Part shown: in pieces, positions 9,253 through 17,818 of the stretch | Numbering within the stretch: position 1 is the stretch's first letter | How the letters are laid out: each line of letters opens with the position of its first letter | NCBI GenBank assembly: GCA_030684835.1 | Contig: JAUXWZ010000064.1 | Span: 1-64,000 of the forward strand | Length of the DNA: 64,000 nucleotides | Direction: 5' to 3' | Source of the DNA: Beijerinckiaceae bacterium | GTDB taxonomy: Bacteria > Pseudomonadota > Alphaproteobacteria > Rhizobiales > Beijerinckiaceae | Position numbers and translations under genes: made by a program | Notes under the pieces: generated by a model | Database searches by the model: none | Told to the model about the DNA's origin: nothing | The model's input: only the letters and a program-made list of their open reading frames with translations

Positions 9253-9624
9253 CTCAGCTTGTCCCATCCCCATGCTCGACCTCGGGTTTTGCCGCAGCTG
9301 AAAGCATGTACGTATTAGGTCCAGCTGGTTCTGCGCTGGTCGGTTTAACGAAGACTGAAGCGAAACCAGCAGGAAACGCAGCTTTCACTGCGTGTATTGG
9401 CTTTTCAGGGTGATTTTCGCGCAGATATGATGCGGCGACTGACGCCTTGGGGCATGACGCAATTGATGTATTCGGACCGCTTCGCAATCCGTTGAACGCT
9501 TTGTTCACCAATGTTGCTCAAATGCCGGTCGCTTTTGAAATAGATTGGGGTTTCGCTTGCGTCAGACTTCGGAACCTCCAGTCTTCCCGTCCGTTCGACT
9601 CTCGGGGGCAAAGGGGAGGACAAC

Positions 9625-9993
9625 ATGAACAGACGATATTTCCTGCTGGGTATCATCGGAGCTGCGGCCAGCGGCGCTGCAATTGCATCTGCGCAGGCGG
9701 CGCCGGCACAGACGTTATGGGACGATCTTCAGGGTCTCGACGCGGCCTCGCCGGCTGAAGATCTGCCCGCGGAGGGCGCCTCAGAGGCCCAAAACCAGCG
9801 CTCCCGCGGTAGGGGCCAGTCTCGCGGCCAGAATCGTGGCCGCTCTCGCGGGCGGCGCGCCTATGGGCAGCCATACCGCGGCCGTGGTCGCGCCTATGGG
9901 CGCTCGTATGGGCCGCGCAGGCCCCGGCGTCGTGTGTGCAGGGTCGTGCGTAATCGGCGGGGCGTTCTCGTGCGCCAGTGCTGGTACCGTTAG
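9625..9993 (+). CDS. Small exported Arg/Gly-rich protein of unknown function
   Basis: MNRRYFLLGIIGAAASGAAIASAQA signal peptide, RGRGQSRGQNRGRSRGRR tract, C-terminal CRVVRNRRGVLVRQCWYR; GGGGAGGAC RBS; terminator follows. Confidence 0.7.
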   Translation: MNRRYFLLGIIGAAASGAAIASAQAAPAQTLWDDLQGLDAASPAEDLPAEGASEAQNQRSRGRGQSRGQNRGRSRGRRAYGQPYRGRGRAYGRSYGPRRPRRRVCRVVRNRRGVLVRQCWYR

Positions 9994-10005
9994 TCACAGA
10001 TCTTC

Positions 10006-10034
10006 AAAGGCGGAGCCGCAAGGCCCCGCCTTTT
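10006..10034 (+). terminator. Rho-independent terminator
   Basis: AAGGCGGAGCC-gcaa-GGCCCCGCC-TTTT hairpin just after the 9993 stop. Confidence 0.7.
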
Positions 10035-10106
10035 CCTTTGGGCGCTTGGCGATGTTAGGATGGCGCGGCCCCCGAACGGGGCGGTCATTTTGAGGGGGAA
10101 GCAGCC

Positions 10107-11087
10107 TTGGCCGGCACATTGGACATCACTATCGCGCTTGATCGTTATGATCGCCACTTTCCATTCTTCGACGGGACGGTGAAGGCGCCGGACGGTATTC
10201 GCTACAAGGCGTTGCAGGTTGGACAGTCCGATCAGCTCCGCGATGGTACGGACCGTCATGGCCAAATGATTCACAACAAGGCTTACGACGTCGCCGAGTT
10301 CTCGATGTCGACCTTTCTGATGGCGATTGACCGGGGCCTGCCGCTGATTGGCATTCCTGTTTTTCCGCGCCGCCTGTTCTCGCAGAGCTGCATGTTCGTG
10401 CGCGCTGACAGCGACATCGAGCATCCGCGCGATCTTATCGGCCGACGCGTGGGCCTGTCGTCGTTTCAAACGACCTTGTCGCTGCTTGCAAAGGGCGATC
10501 TCAAGTTCGAATACGGTGTTGAATGGGAGCAGATCAAATGGCTGCTCACCACCGATGAGAAGGTGAAGTTCCAGCCCAAGCCTGGCGTAGTGATCGACCG
10601 CGCACCAAAGGGCACGGACCTCGGCGAACTGTTGGGACGTGGCGAAATAGACGCGATATTCATGCCTCATCCGCCCCATTCGGTGATGAAGGGGCACGTC
10701 AAGACGCGGCGCCTGTTCAAGGACCCGAACGGCGAGGAGAAACGCTATTTTGACAAATACGGGTGGTGGCCCATCATGCATATCGTCGCCATGCATCCTG
10801 ACCTTGTCGCAAAGGAGCCGGACCTTCCGCTTGCTTTGATGGAGATGTTTTCGCAGGCTCACGAAATCTGCGACGATTATTATACGGACCCTAATTGGTC
10901 GCGCCTGCCGTGGATCCGATACGCCTATGAGCAGTCTCAGAAGGCGTTTGGCGATCCGTGGGTGAATGGCTTCAAGAATAACAAGGCCAACCTTGAGCAG
11001 TTCATCATGTATTCGCACGATCAGGGCCTGATCGGCGAGCGTTACGCCGCCGAACGTTTGTTCGCCGCCTCGACGATCGAAACCTAA
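10107..11087 (+). CDS. 4,5-dihydroxyphthalate decarboxylase-like / periplasmic-binding-fold protein without signal peptide
   Basis: DITIALDRYDRHFPFFDGTVKAPDGI, YDVAEFSMSTFLMA, RDLIGRRVGLSSFQTT; TTG start after GAGGGGGAA. Confidence 0.75.
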   Translation: MAGTLDITIALDRYDRHFPFFDGTVKAPDGIRYKALQVGQSDQLRDGTDRHGQMIHNKAYDVAEFSMSTFLMAIDRGLPLIGIPVFPRRLFSQSCMFVRADSDIEHPRDLIGRRVGLSSFQTTLSLLAKGDLKFEYGVEWEQIKWLLTTDEKVKFQPKPGVVIDRAPKGTDLGELLGRGEIDAIFMPHPPHSVMKGHVKTRRLFKDPNGEEKRYFDKYGWWPIMHIVAMHPDLVAKEPDLPLALMEMFSQAHEICDDYYTDPNWSRLPWIRYAYEQSQKAFGDPWVNGFKNNKANLEQFIMYSHDQGLIGERYAAERLFAASTIET

Positions 11088-11209
11088 TCGACACTTGACG
11101 CGAGCCTGCCGACTTGCAAAGGCTCGCGTCCTCATGAGGCGCGAAACAGAGGGAAGCCCTCGATCACGTCGCCGCCCGCCTTAAAGGGCGAATTGGGAGG
11201 GGAAAACGC

Positions 11210-12277
11210 ATGACCACCAATCGGACACCCGCTATCGGCCCATCTGGCTCCAAATGCCTGATCGGCGGAATGACTGTCGTGGCCGCGCTTGCCGCGGGCG
11301 CCGTTCCCGCAACAGCGGAGACAGTGGCCGAGTTTTACAAGGGCAAGACCATATCGATGGTCGTGCAGACGACGACCGGCAACGACTACGACAATCGCGG
11401 CCGCCTGTTCGCCCGCTACATGGGCGAGGTTCTGCCCGGCAAGCCCACCATCATTTCGCGCAACATGCCCGGTGGCGGCGGCGTCGTCGCCTCCAACTGG
11501 CTCGCCAAGGTGGCGCCGCGCGACGGCACTGTCATTTCCATGCTGATGCAGACGGCAAGCATGAACCAGGCGCTCGGCATGGGCCAGATTCAGTACGACG
11601 TGCGTGACCTGGGCTGGATTGGAAACACGTCGGACACGCCCAGCGTCGTGACCGTGTGGCATGGCGCCGGCGCCAAGACGGTTGAGGACGCCAAGGCGAA
11701 AGAAATCGTTCTGGGCGGCACGGTCGGCACGGCCTCGGTGATTTATCCTAATGTCCTCAACGAACTCGTTGGGACAAAATTCAAAGTCGTCACAGGCTAT
11801 CCCGGCGGCAACCAGATCAATCTCGCCATGGAGAGTGGCGAGGTTCAGGGGCGTGGTTCAAACTCGTGGTCGTCGTGGAAGTCCACGCGCCCCGAATGGG
11901 TTGCGGAAAAGAAGATATACAATCTCGTGCAAATCGCTCTTAAGCGCGCGCCCGATCTTCAGGATGTCCCCTTGATGATGGAGCTCGCGCAGAACGACTT
12001 CGATCGCGCGGTGCTGCGCTTCCTGTCCGCGGACACGGCGATCGCGCGCGCCATGGTGACGACGCCGGGCGTTCCCAAAGACCGGCTCGAAGCGCTTCGC
12101 AAGGCGATGGCTGATTCGATGAAGCTTCCCGCGCTTGTCGAAGAGGCAAAGAAGCTCCAGATGGACCTTGAGTGGTTGAGCGGCGAAGAAAGCCACCGCG
12201 TCGCGACGTCGGTAATCGAAGCCGACCCCAAGGTTGTGGCGCGGGCCAAGGCGATTATTGGTTCGCACGCAAAGTAA
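11210..12277 (+). CDS. Bug/TctC-like substrate-binding protein (divergent)
   Basis: Signal peptide; FYKGKTISMVVQTTTGNDYDNRGRLFARYMGEVLPGKP...NMPGGGGVVASNWLAKVAPRDGTVIS. Confidence 0.87.
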   Translation: MTTNRTPAIGPSGSKCLIGGMTVVAALAAGAVPATAETVAEFYKGKTISMVVQTTTGNDYDNRGRLFARYMGEVLPGKPTIISRNMPGGGGVVASNWLAKVAPRDGTVISMLMQTASMNQALGMGQIQYDVRDLGWIGNTSDTPSVVTVWHGAGAKTVEDAKAKEIVLGGTVGTASVIYPNVLNELVGTKFKVVTGYPGGNQINLAMESGEVQGRGSNSWSSWKSTRPEWVAEKKIYNLVQIALKRAPDLQDVPLMMELAQNDFDRAVLRFLSADTAIARAMVTTPGVPKDRLEALRKAMADSMKLPALVEEAKKLQMDLEWLSGEESHRVATSVIEADPKVVARAKAIIGSHAK

Positions 12278-12299
12278 GGCAGCGTAGCATCTGCGCTTG

Positions 12300-12325
12300 A
12301 AGGCGGCTTACGAGCCGCCTTTTCT
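12300..12325. terminator. Bidirectional terminator-like hairpin between convergent genes
   Basis: AAGGCGGCT-tacg-AGCCGCCTT-TT; overlaps the stop of the - strand channel gene. Confidence 0.7.
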
Positions 12326-12757
12326 GTCTTTGTGATGAAGCGTCCAGAAACGCTCCATGTGCATGTACGTGAACGTCGCCGACCAGGAAATCATCACAAG
12401 TCCGGTGAGGGATTCAATCGCCGCTACGATCCGCATGGGGCCTTGCGCGTAGACGTCGCCAATTCCCAATGTCGTGTAGGTCGTCGCGGAGAAGTAAAAA
12501 TAGTCGATCGCATCGACCTTGAAATCGCCATGCAACGACCCGAGCGCGAAATATTCGCTCATCAAAAAATAGCTGAAGGCGAAAAGGGAAATGGCGATAA
12601 CGTGCACAATAAGCGTCGTCATCAGCACGAACAGAATGCGTCGCTGAGGATGGAAGACAAGCCGCGGAATGAGTTCTGATGTCAGACGCAGAGCTTCATA
12701 GTGGATCAGCACGCTCGCAAGAACCACCATCACCGCGATGAATATGACAGCAAGCAT
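12308..12757 (-). CDS. Two-TM potassium channel-like protein (Ion_trans_2)
   Basis: Hydrophobic N-terminus, pore FYFSATTYTTLGIGDVYAQGPMRIVAAIESLTGLVMISWSATFTY; start MLAVIFIAV chosen over the longer ORF. Confidence 0.78.
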   Translation of the reverse strand: MLAVIFIAVMVVLASVLIHYEALRLTSELIPRLVFHPQRRILFVLMTTLIVHVIAISLFAFSYFLMSEYFALGSLHGDFKVDAIDYFYFSATTYTTLGIGDVYAQGPMRIVAAIESLTGLVMISWSATFTYMHMERFWTLHHKDRKGGS

Positions 12758-12882
12758 TTGCCTCTTCCCGATTTGATTCGGCTCCAGTGTACTCTTGGCG
12801 CTGGCTCTTGGCGCTGGCCATTCCGGCCATTGCCCGGACCGCATAGCCTCTGTAGGTTCGCACGAGTCTGGAGAAGCCGACA

Positions 12883-13227
12883 TTGACCCCGATCTATAAA
12901 ATCGCGACCGCTGATCAGTGGCGGACAGCGCAAGCCAGCGGCCGGTTCGAGGGCGCGCCCGTCGACCTGGCGGACGGCTACATACATTTCTCGACCGCCG
13001 AGCAGGCGCGCGAAACGGCTGCAAAACATTTCGCTGGGCAGGAGGGACTTGTCCTGATCGCGCTCGACGCGGACGCCTTTGGCGAGAAGATGGTGTGGGA
13101 ACGCTCGCGCGGGGGCCAGTTGTTTCCGCATCTCTATCGCCCGTTTCTGACCACGGAAACGCTGTGGGCGCGTCCATTACCAACGCGCGCGGACGGCTCT
13201 CACGATTTCGATGGGTTGCTTCCATGA
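12883..13227 (+). CDS. DUF952 family protein
   Basis: IYKIATADQW...DLADGYIHFSTAEQARETAAKHFAG typical of DUF952; stop overlaps the pyrD ATG. Confidence 0.88.
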   Translation: MTPIYKIATADQWRTAQASGRFEGAPVDLADGYIHFSTAEQARETAAKHFAGQEGLVLIALDADAFGEKMVWERSRGGQLFPHLYRPFLTTETLWARPLPTRADGSHDFDGLLP

Positions 13228-14303
13228 TCCGTTTTCTTGGCGCTCTTTCGCGTCCGATTCTATTCGCGCTGGACGCCGAAACGGCCCATCGCGCTACGGT
13301 TGCGGGCCTTCGCTACATGCCGTTGCCCGCCGCCGCGCCTGCTGATGCGCGTTTGCGCACGCAAGCTTTCGGCCTCGACTTTCCCAATCCTGTCGGCATG
13401 GCGGCCGGTTTCGACAAGGGCGCCGAGGCCCCGGATGCGCTGCTGCGCGCAGGCTTCGGCTCCGTCGAGATTGGCACTGTCACGCCGCTTCCCCAGCCCG
13501 GCAATCCCAAACCGCGCCTGTTTCGTCTTGTTGAGGACGAAGGCGTCATCAATCGTTTTGGCTTCAACAGCGAGGGCCATGACGTGGTCCATGCGCGTCT
13601 GAAGGCCCGCGCGGGACGCGCCGGGATCGTCGGTGTGAATGTCGGCGCCAACAAGGAGGCGTCCGATCGAGTCGCCGATTATGTTAATGGCGTAAAATTG
13701 TTTGCCGACGTCGCGACCTATTTCACCGTCAACATCTCATCGCCCAACACGCCGGGCTTGCGCGATTTGCAACAGGCTGGCGTGCTGGATGATTTGCTGG
13801 CCCGCGTGCTCAGCGTGCGCGACGAGGCGAGCGCTCGCCATGGTCGCAAGCCGGTATTGTTGAAGATCGCGCCAGATCTCACACTTGAAGATCTCGATGA
13901 TATCGTGCGCGTATGCGTCGCGCGCGGTGTGGACGGCATGATCCTCGGGAACACGACAATCGACAGGCCGCCCTATCTGCGCGCGAAAGATGCGCCAGAA
14001 GCGGGCGGCCTCTCAGGCAAGCCGTTATTTGAAAAATCCACCCGCATGCTGGCGCAGCTTTATCTGCGGGTCGATGGACGCTTCCCCATCGTGGGCGCAG
14101 GCGGCGTGCATGACGTCGCGAGCGCCTTCGCAAAATTCGAAGCGGGCGCAACGCTCATTCAGCTTTATTCCGCGCTGGTGTTCGCTGGCCCGGCCCTTGT
14201 CGACGAGATCCGCCGGGGCCTCGCGGACAGATTGTCTGGCGAGCGGCTTCCTTCACTGGCGTCTGTTGTTGGTCGCAGGGCGCGCGACTGGGCGGTAGCC
14301 TGA
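13224..14303 (+). CDS. pyrD: Dihydroorotate dehydrogenase (quinone), class 2
   Basis: GLDFPNPVGMAAGFDKGAEA, VNISSPNTPGLRDLQ, LLKIAPDL, TTIDRP, GGLSGKPLFEKS. Confidence 0.96.
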   Translation: MIRFLGALSRPILFALDAETAHRATVAGLRYMPLPAAAPADARLRTQAFGLDFPNPVGMAAGFDKGAEAPDALLRAGFGSVEIGTVTPLPQPGNPKPRLFRLVEDEGVINRFGFNSEGHDVVHARLKARAGRAGIVGVNVGANKEASDRVADYVNGVKLFADVATYFTVNISSPNTPGLRDLQQAGVLDDLLARVLSVRDEASARHGRKPVLLKIAPDLTLEDLDDIVRVCVARGVDGMILGNTTIDRPPYLRAKDAPEAGGLSGKPLFEKSTRMLAQLYLRVDGRFPIVGAGGVHDVASAFAKFEAGATLIQLYSALVFAGPALVDEIRRGLADRLSGERLPSLASVVGRRARDWAVA

Positions 14304-14321
14304 TCGTGCGCGTTCGCGTTG

Positions 14322-14693
14322 TCAGCGCCTCGAGTTGAAGAGGCGCAGCACAAACCAGACGGGGATGACGATGAGCGCCCCGACGATGACATAATCGATG
14401 ATCTCGCGGACGGCCGCGAAGCCCAGACGCGAGAGACGGTAGAAGAAGCGCTCAATGGCGTGGAACACCTCATAGGGCCTGATATCGAGCCACATCAGGA
14501 TTGCGCCAACGACGAGCGACACGACCAGAAGGCGAACAGCCACCATCGCAGGGCTGCCGCCTATGAAGCGCTCAAACCCAGACACAGGGCGCGCATCTGC
14601 TGGCGGCGCGGGCTGTTTGGCTGACCAGTTGGCGTTCTCCCAGCCCGCAGGGCGATTGGACTCGGTCCGGGGCGGTGCATTCTGGTCGGTCAT
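14322..14693 (-). CDS. Small membrane protein, DUF6460-like
   Basis: FIGGSPAMVAVRLLVVSLVVGAILMWLDIRPYEVFHAIERFF; two TM segments; downstream of pyrD. Confidence 0.7.
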   Translation of the reverse strand: MTDQNAPPRTESNRPAGWENANWSAKQPAPPADARPVSGFERFIGGSPAMVAVRLLVVSLVVGAILMWLDIRPYEVFHAIERFFYRLSRLGFAAVREIIDYVIVGALIVIPVWFVLRLFNSRR

Positions 14694-14720
14694 CGGGTTC
14701 GGCTCCTCATTCGCGTCCGT

Positions 14721-15155
14721 TCAGATCCGGTCCTGAGTGGGACTTTCGCGGAACAGATTCATCATACGGCGCATCACGCGTTCCATAAAGCCGAGCGCAG
14801 TGTCGATCTCCTTCTCGCTGGGCAGGGCGTTGCGAAGCCGGTCGCCCGGGGTGACCTGCGCCATCTTGCGTTTCAGGTCTTCGTTTTCTCTCGCCAGGCG
14901 ATCAATCTCCGAGTGCAGAGCCGCGCGTTCGTCTGCACCGCTGCGGCATTGCAGGGCGCCGTCGACGAGCCGGCAATGCGAAACGGCGCCAGTGCGCGTG
15001 TCGAGGCGCAGGAATCCACCGTCAGGCGCGGGTGTCATGGAAAATCGCCCGTCGCGTTCGCCGGGCGCTGTTGGCGCAATGGGTGCGGGCTGCGCAAAGG
15101 CGCTTGCGCCAGCAAAAACACCGGCCGCGACAAGGGAGTAAAGAACACGCGTCAT
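14721..15155 (-). CDS. Exported hypothetical protein with coiled-coil
   Basis: Signal peptide YSLVAAGVFAGASAFAQPAPIA; heptad-like IDRLARENEDLKRKMAQ. Confidence 0.65.
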   Translation of the reverse strand: MTRVLYSLVAAGVFAGASAFAQPAPIAPTAPGERDGRFSMTPAPDGGFLRLDTRTGAVSHCRLVDGALQCRSGADERAALHSEIDRLARENEDLKRKMAQVTPGDRLRNALPSEKEIDTALGFMERVMRRMMNLFRESPTQDRI

Positions 15156-15247
15156 TAGACAAAGCCTCCGCTGGCTGCCCTGTATATAAGGAGCCAGCGG
15201 CGAAAACGGGGCGCTTGCAGACCAGAGCGCCCGATTAGTTTTGCCGG

Positions 15248-15940
15248 TCAGCTATTGGCGCCCTGCCATTGCCCGGCTTCGATCTTCGCGGCGACGATGA
15301 CCGCCTGCGTGCGGCTGTCGACGCCAAGCTTTTGCAGGATGGCGGAGACGTGCGCCTTCACGGTCGCTTCCGAGACCGTAAGCTCATAGGCGATCTGCTT
15401 GTTGAGCAGGCCTTCGGACAGCATCATGAGCACGCGCACCTGCTGGGGCGTGAGGGATGCGAGCCTGCGCACAAGATCGGCTGTTTCCTTGTCGGCGGGG
15501 GCAGCAAGATCCACGTCCGGCGGGGTCCATGTCTGGCCTTCCAGAATGGTGCGGATCGCTGCGCGCATGGCTTCGATCGCCGTGGTCTTTGGAATATACC
15601 CCGACGCGCCAAAATCGATACAGCGGCGCATGACCGACGGGTCTTCGTTGCCCGACACCACAACGACGGGCGTGTCAGGGTGTTGCGCCCGCAGATACAT
15701 GAGGCCTGAAAAGCCGCGAACGCCGGGCATCGACAGATCGAGCAGCACGAGATCCGCGCCGCCGCTCTTGGCGAGCAGCGCGCTCAATTGCTCCAGATCG
15801 CCGCACTCTGCGATATCGGATCCTGGCACCGCCCCGGCCACTGCCTCGCGCAGGGCGCCGCGCACGAGCGGGTGATCGTCCGCGATGACGATCTTCGTTG
15901 TTGTTGTCTGGTTCAACGGAGCCCCACTCCCGACGGCCAT
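15248..15940 (-). CDS. NarL/LuxR-type response regulator
   Basis: REC: IVIADDHPLVRGALREAV...LVLLDLSMPG...VVVSGNED; HTH: LTPQQVRVLMMLSEGLLNKQIAYELTVSEATVKAHVSAIL. Confidence 0.93.
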   Translation of the reverse strand: MAVGSGAPLNQTTTTKIVIADDHPLVRGALREAVAGAVPGSDIAECGDLEQLSALLAKSGGADLVLLDLSMPGVRGFSGLMYLRAQHPDTPVVVVSGNEDPSVMRRCIDFGASGYIPKTTAIEAMRAAIRTILEGQTWTPPDVDLAAPADKETADLVRRLASLTPQQVRVLMMLSEGLLNKQIAYELTVSEATVKAHVSAILQKLGVDSRTQAVIVAAKIEAGQWQGANS

Positions 15941-16036
15941 CTTGGTGGGGCCGCCTTTTGATTTCCTCAGCGCTTCTCTATTGTCCTCCGTCCAACCCGG
16001 CTGCGCAAGCGGCCCGTCAGTTTCGCCGGAGCCGAT

Positions 16037-17818
16037 GTGAAATATCCGCAATCACGGGACGAAACGCGCACCCGCGCCGCCGTGGAAGGGCGCGTCGCCT
16101 TCGTTGCTGCGGCAGTCTTTCTGGCGGGCGCCCTCGTGGTTGTCATCGACCGGGTGGGCGCCCCGGCGCGACTTGTGACTGTCCTGAGCCCTGCCATTCT
16201 CATGGGCGGGCTCGTTGTGCTGGGCTTTATTGCGCAGGCGATGAAAGTCTCCAATTTCTACGCGGGCGGCCGCGTGATGGCGCAAAAGTATGTGGGCCTC
16301 GCCATGGCGGGACTGGCTGCGGCGCTCATTCCACCCATGCTGCCGCCTGGCCCACCCGGCGGACTTCATGCAGCAATGCTTGCGGGGCTGATCGTCGGAG
16401 TGGGGATGGCCGGCTTCGTCTCGGGGCCGATGCTGCGAAAGTCGGGAGCCTTTTCCTTGCCAGATATGTTCGGCATGCGCTTTGAAAGTCCAGCGATGAG
16501 GGCGGCAAGCGCCATCGCTGTCGCGATAGCGTGCGGCCTCGTTGCGCTCGCGGGTTTTGACGGGGCTATCCGGTCGCTGCAGGAAGCGCTTGGCTTCGCC
16601 GCCGCGCCCGCCGCCGGGATCGTGGGTTTCCTCGTTTTCATCATTGTCGCGCCCGGTGGGCTTTCCGGCAGCGCATGGGGGGCGGCCATTTCCGCCTTCG
16701 TGCTGTCGCTTGCGCTGATTTTGCCGCTTGCGATCCTCTCAGCGACTGGGTCGCCATTGCCTGCGCCCTTCATCGGCCGCGCCGATCTGTGGACGGAAGC
16801 CTTGGCCCGCATGGCTATCTGGAACCCACCGGGTAACGCGTCGCTCTTGCAATTCAGTGCAACCGCTGCAGCTGTCGCGTTGGGCGTCGCGGCCATGGCC
16901 CCGCTACTCTCTCCGATGATCGCCTGTCGAGGCGCGCGATCAAAAGGAAGGGCCGGCGTCATGGCGCTGGGCTGGTTTGTCGTACTCGCAAGCGCGATGG
17001 CGGTGGGCATGGCGATTTCCGCGCTCGCGCTCGATGCGCTGGTCGTCGGCCAACGCGCGGACGCCTTGCCCGCGTTTCTATACGCGGCGAGCGACAAGGG
17101 CCTTGTGACAATCTGCGGCCATGCCGCCGCCGCACCGCGCGCAGCCGCTCTCCTGTGCAGCGGTGCGGAAAACTATTCCGGCCGGATGGGCCTCGAGAAC
17201 GTTTGGGCGTCAGGACGTTTCCTTCTCACCGGCTTGCCTGAACTGGGGCGTTTCAGCCTTGCCATTTCTGGGCTGGTGAACGCCGGCTATCTCGCCATCG
17301 CGCTGGCGCTGGCCGCGGCCGGGCTGCAGACATGCGCGACTGCGGTGGCGCACGATCTCCTGTTTCCCGCCCGGCACGGACAGGCGCTCGCGAGTCGCCG
17401 TCTCGCGGCCGCACGCTTCAGCATGGTCGGGCTTTCACTGGGCATGGCCTACCTCGCGTCGGCAGCGCCACCAGCGCCGCAAAATTTGCTGGCGCTGGCA
17501 ATCCTGCTCTCAGCCTCCATCGTTGCGCCATTGCTACTGTTATCGGGCTGGTCGCGCGCCACAGCTTCAGACGCCGCATTGGCGTTTGGCGCTGGCGGCT
17601 GCGCGGTCGTCATCACGATCGCGCTCGCGTGGCGCGAAGGCGGCTTCCAGATGCAGATCATCTCGGTGGGCGCGCTTGCCGGATTTCTTGTTGCCGTTGT
17701 TGTGGGATTCGTATCGAGCCTGCGCCGCAAGGAAAGCGAAACGCGGCCGGGCCGTATTTTTGTTGAAGGGCTTCTCTACGGCGACGGCGAGGTCATGGGG
17801 GCAGATCGCGGCGCCTGA
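16037..17818 (+). CDS. Sodium:solute symporter family (SSS) protein
   Basis: Multi-TM; VSNFYAGGRVMAQKYVGLAMAGLAAAL, SGAFSLPDMFGMRFESPAMRAASAIA. Confidence 0.85.
   Translation: MKYPQSRDETRTRAAVEGRVAFVAAAVFLAGALVVVIDRVGAPARLVTVLSPAILMGGLVVLGFIAQAMKVSNFYAGGRVMAQKYVGLAMAGLAAALIPPMLPPGPPGGLHAAMLAGLIVGVGMAGFVSGPMLRKSGAFSLPDMFGMRFESPAMRAASAIAVAIACGLVALAGFDGAIRSLQEALGFAAAPAAGIVGFLVFIIVAPGGLSGSAWGAAISAFVLSLALILPLAILSATGSPLPAPFIGRADLWTEALARMAIWNPPGNASLLQFSATAAAVALGVAAMAPLLSPMIACRGARSKGRAGVMALGWFVVLASAMAVGMAISALALDALVVGQRADALPAFLYAASDKGLVTICGHAAAAPRAAALLCSGAENYSGRMGLENVWASGRFLLTGLPELGRFSLAISGLVNAGYLAIALALAAAGLQTCATAVAHDLLFPARHGQALASRRLAAARFSMVGLSLGMAYLASAAPPAPQNLLALAILLSASIVAPLLLLSGWSRATASDAALAFGAGGCAVVITIALAWREGGFQMQIISVGALAGFLVAVVVGFVSSLRRKESETRPGRIFVEGLLYGDGEVMGADRGA

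Noticed and set aside
9990-11135. 381-aa - strand ORF
   Set aside because: Antisense to the well-supported DHPDC-like gene 10107-11087; typical high-GC shadow ORF.
12918-14303. 461-aa ORF reading into pyrD
   Set aside because: The N-terminal 100 residues overlap the DUF952 gene in another frame; pyrD starts at 13224 with an ATGA overlap.
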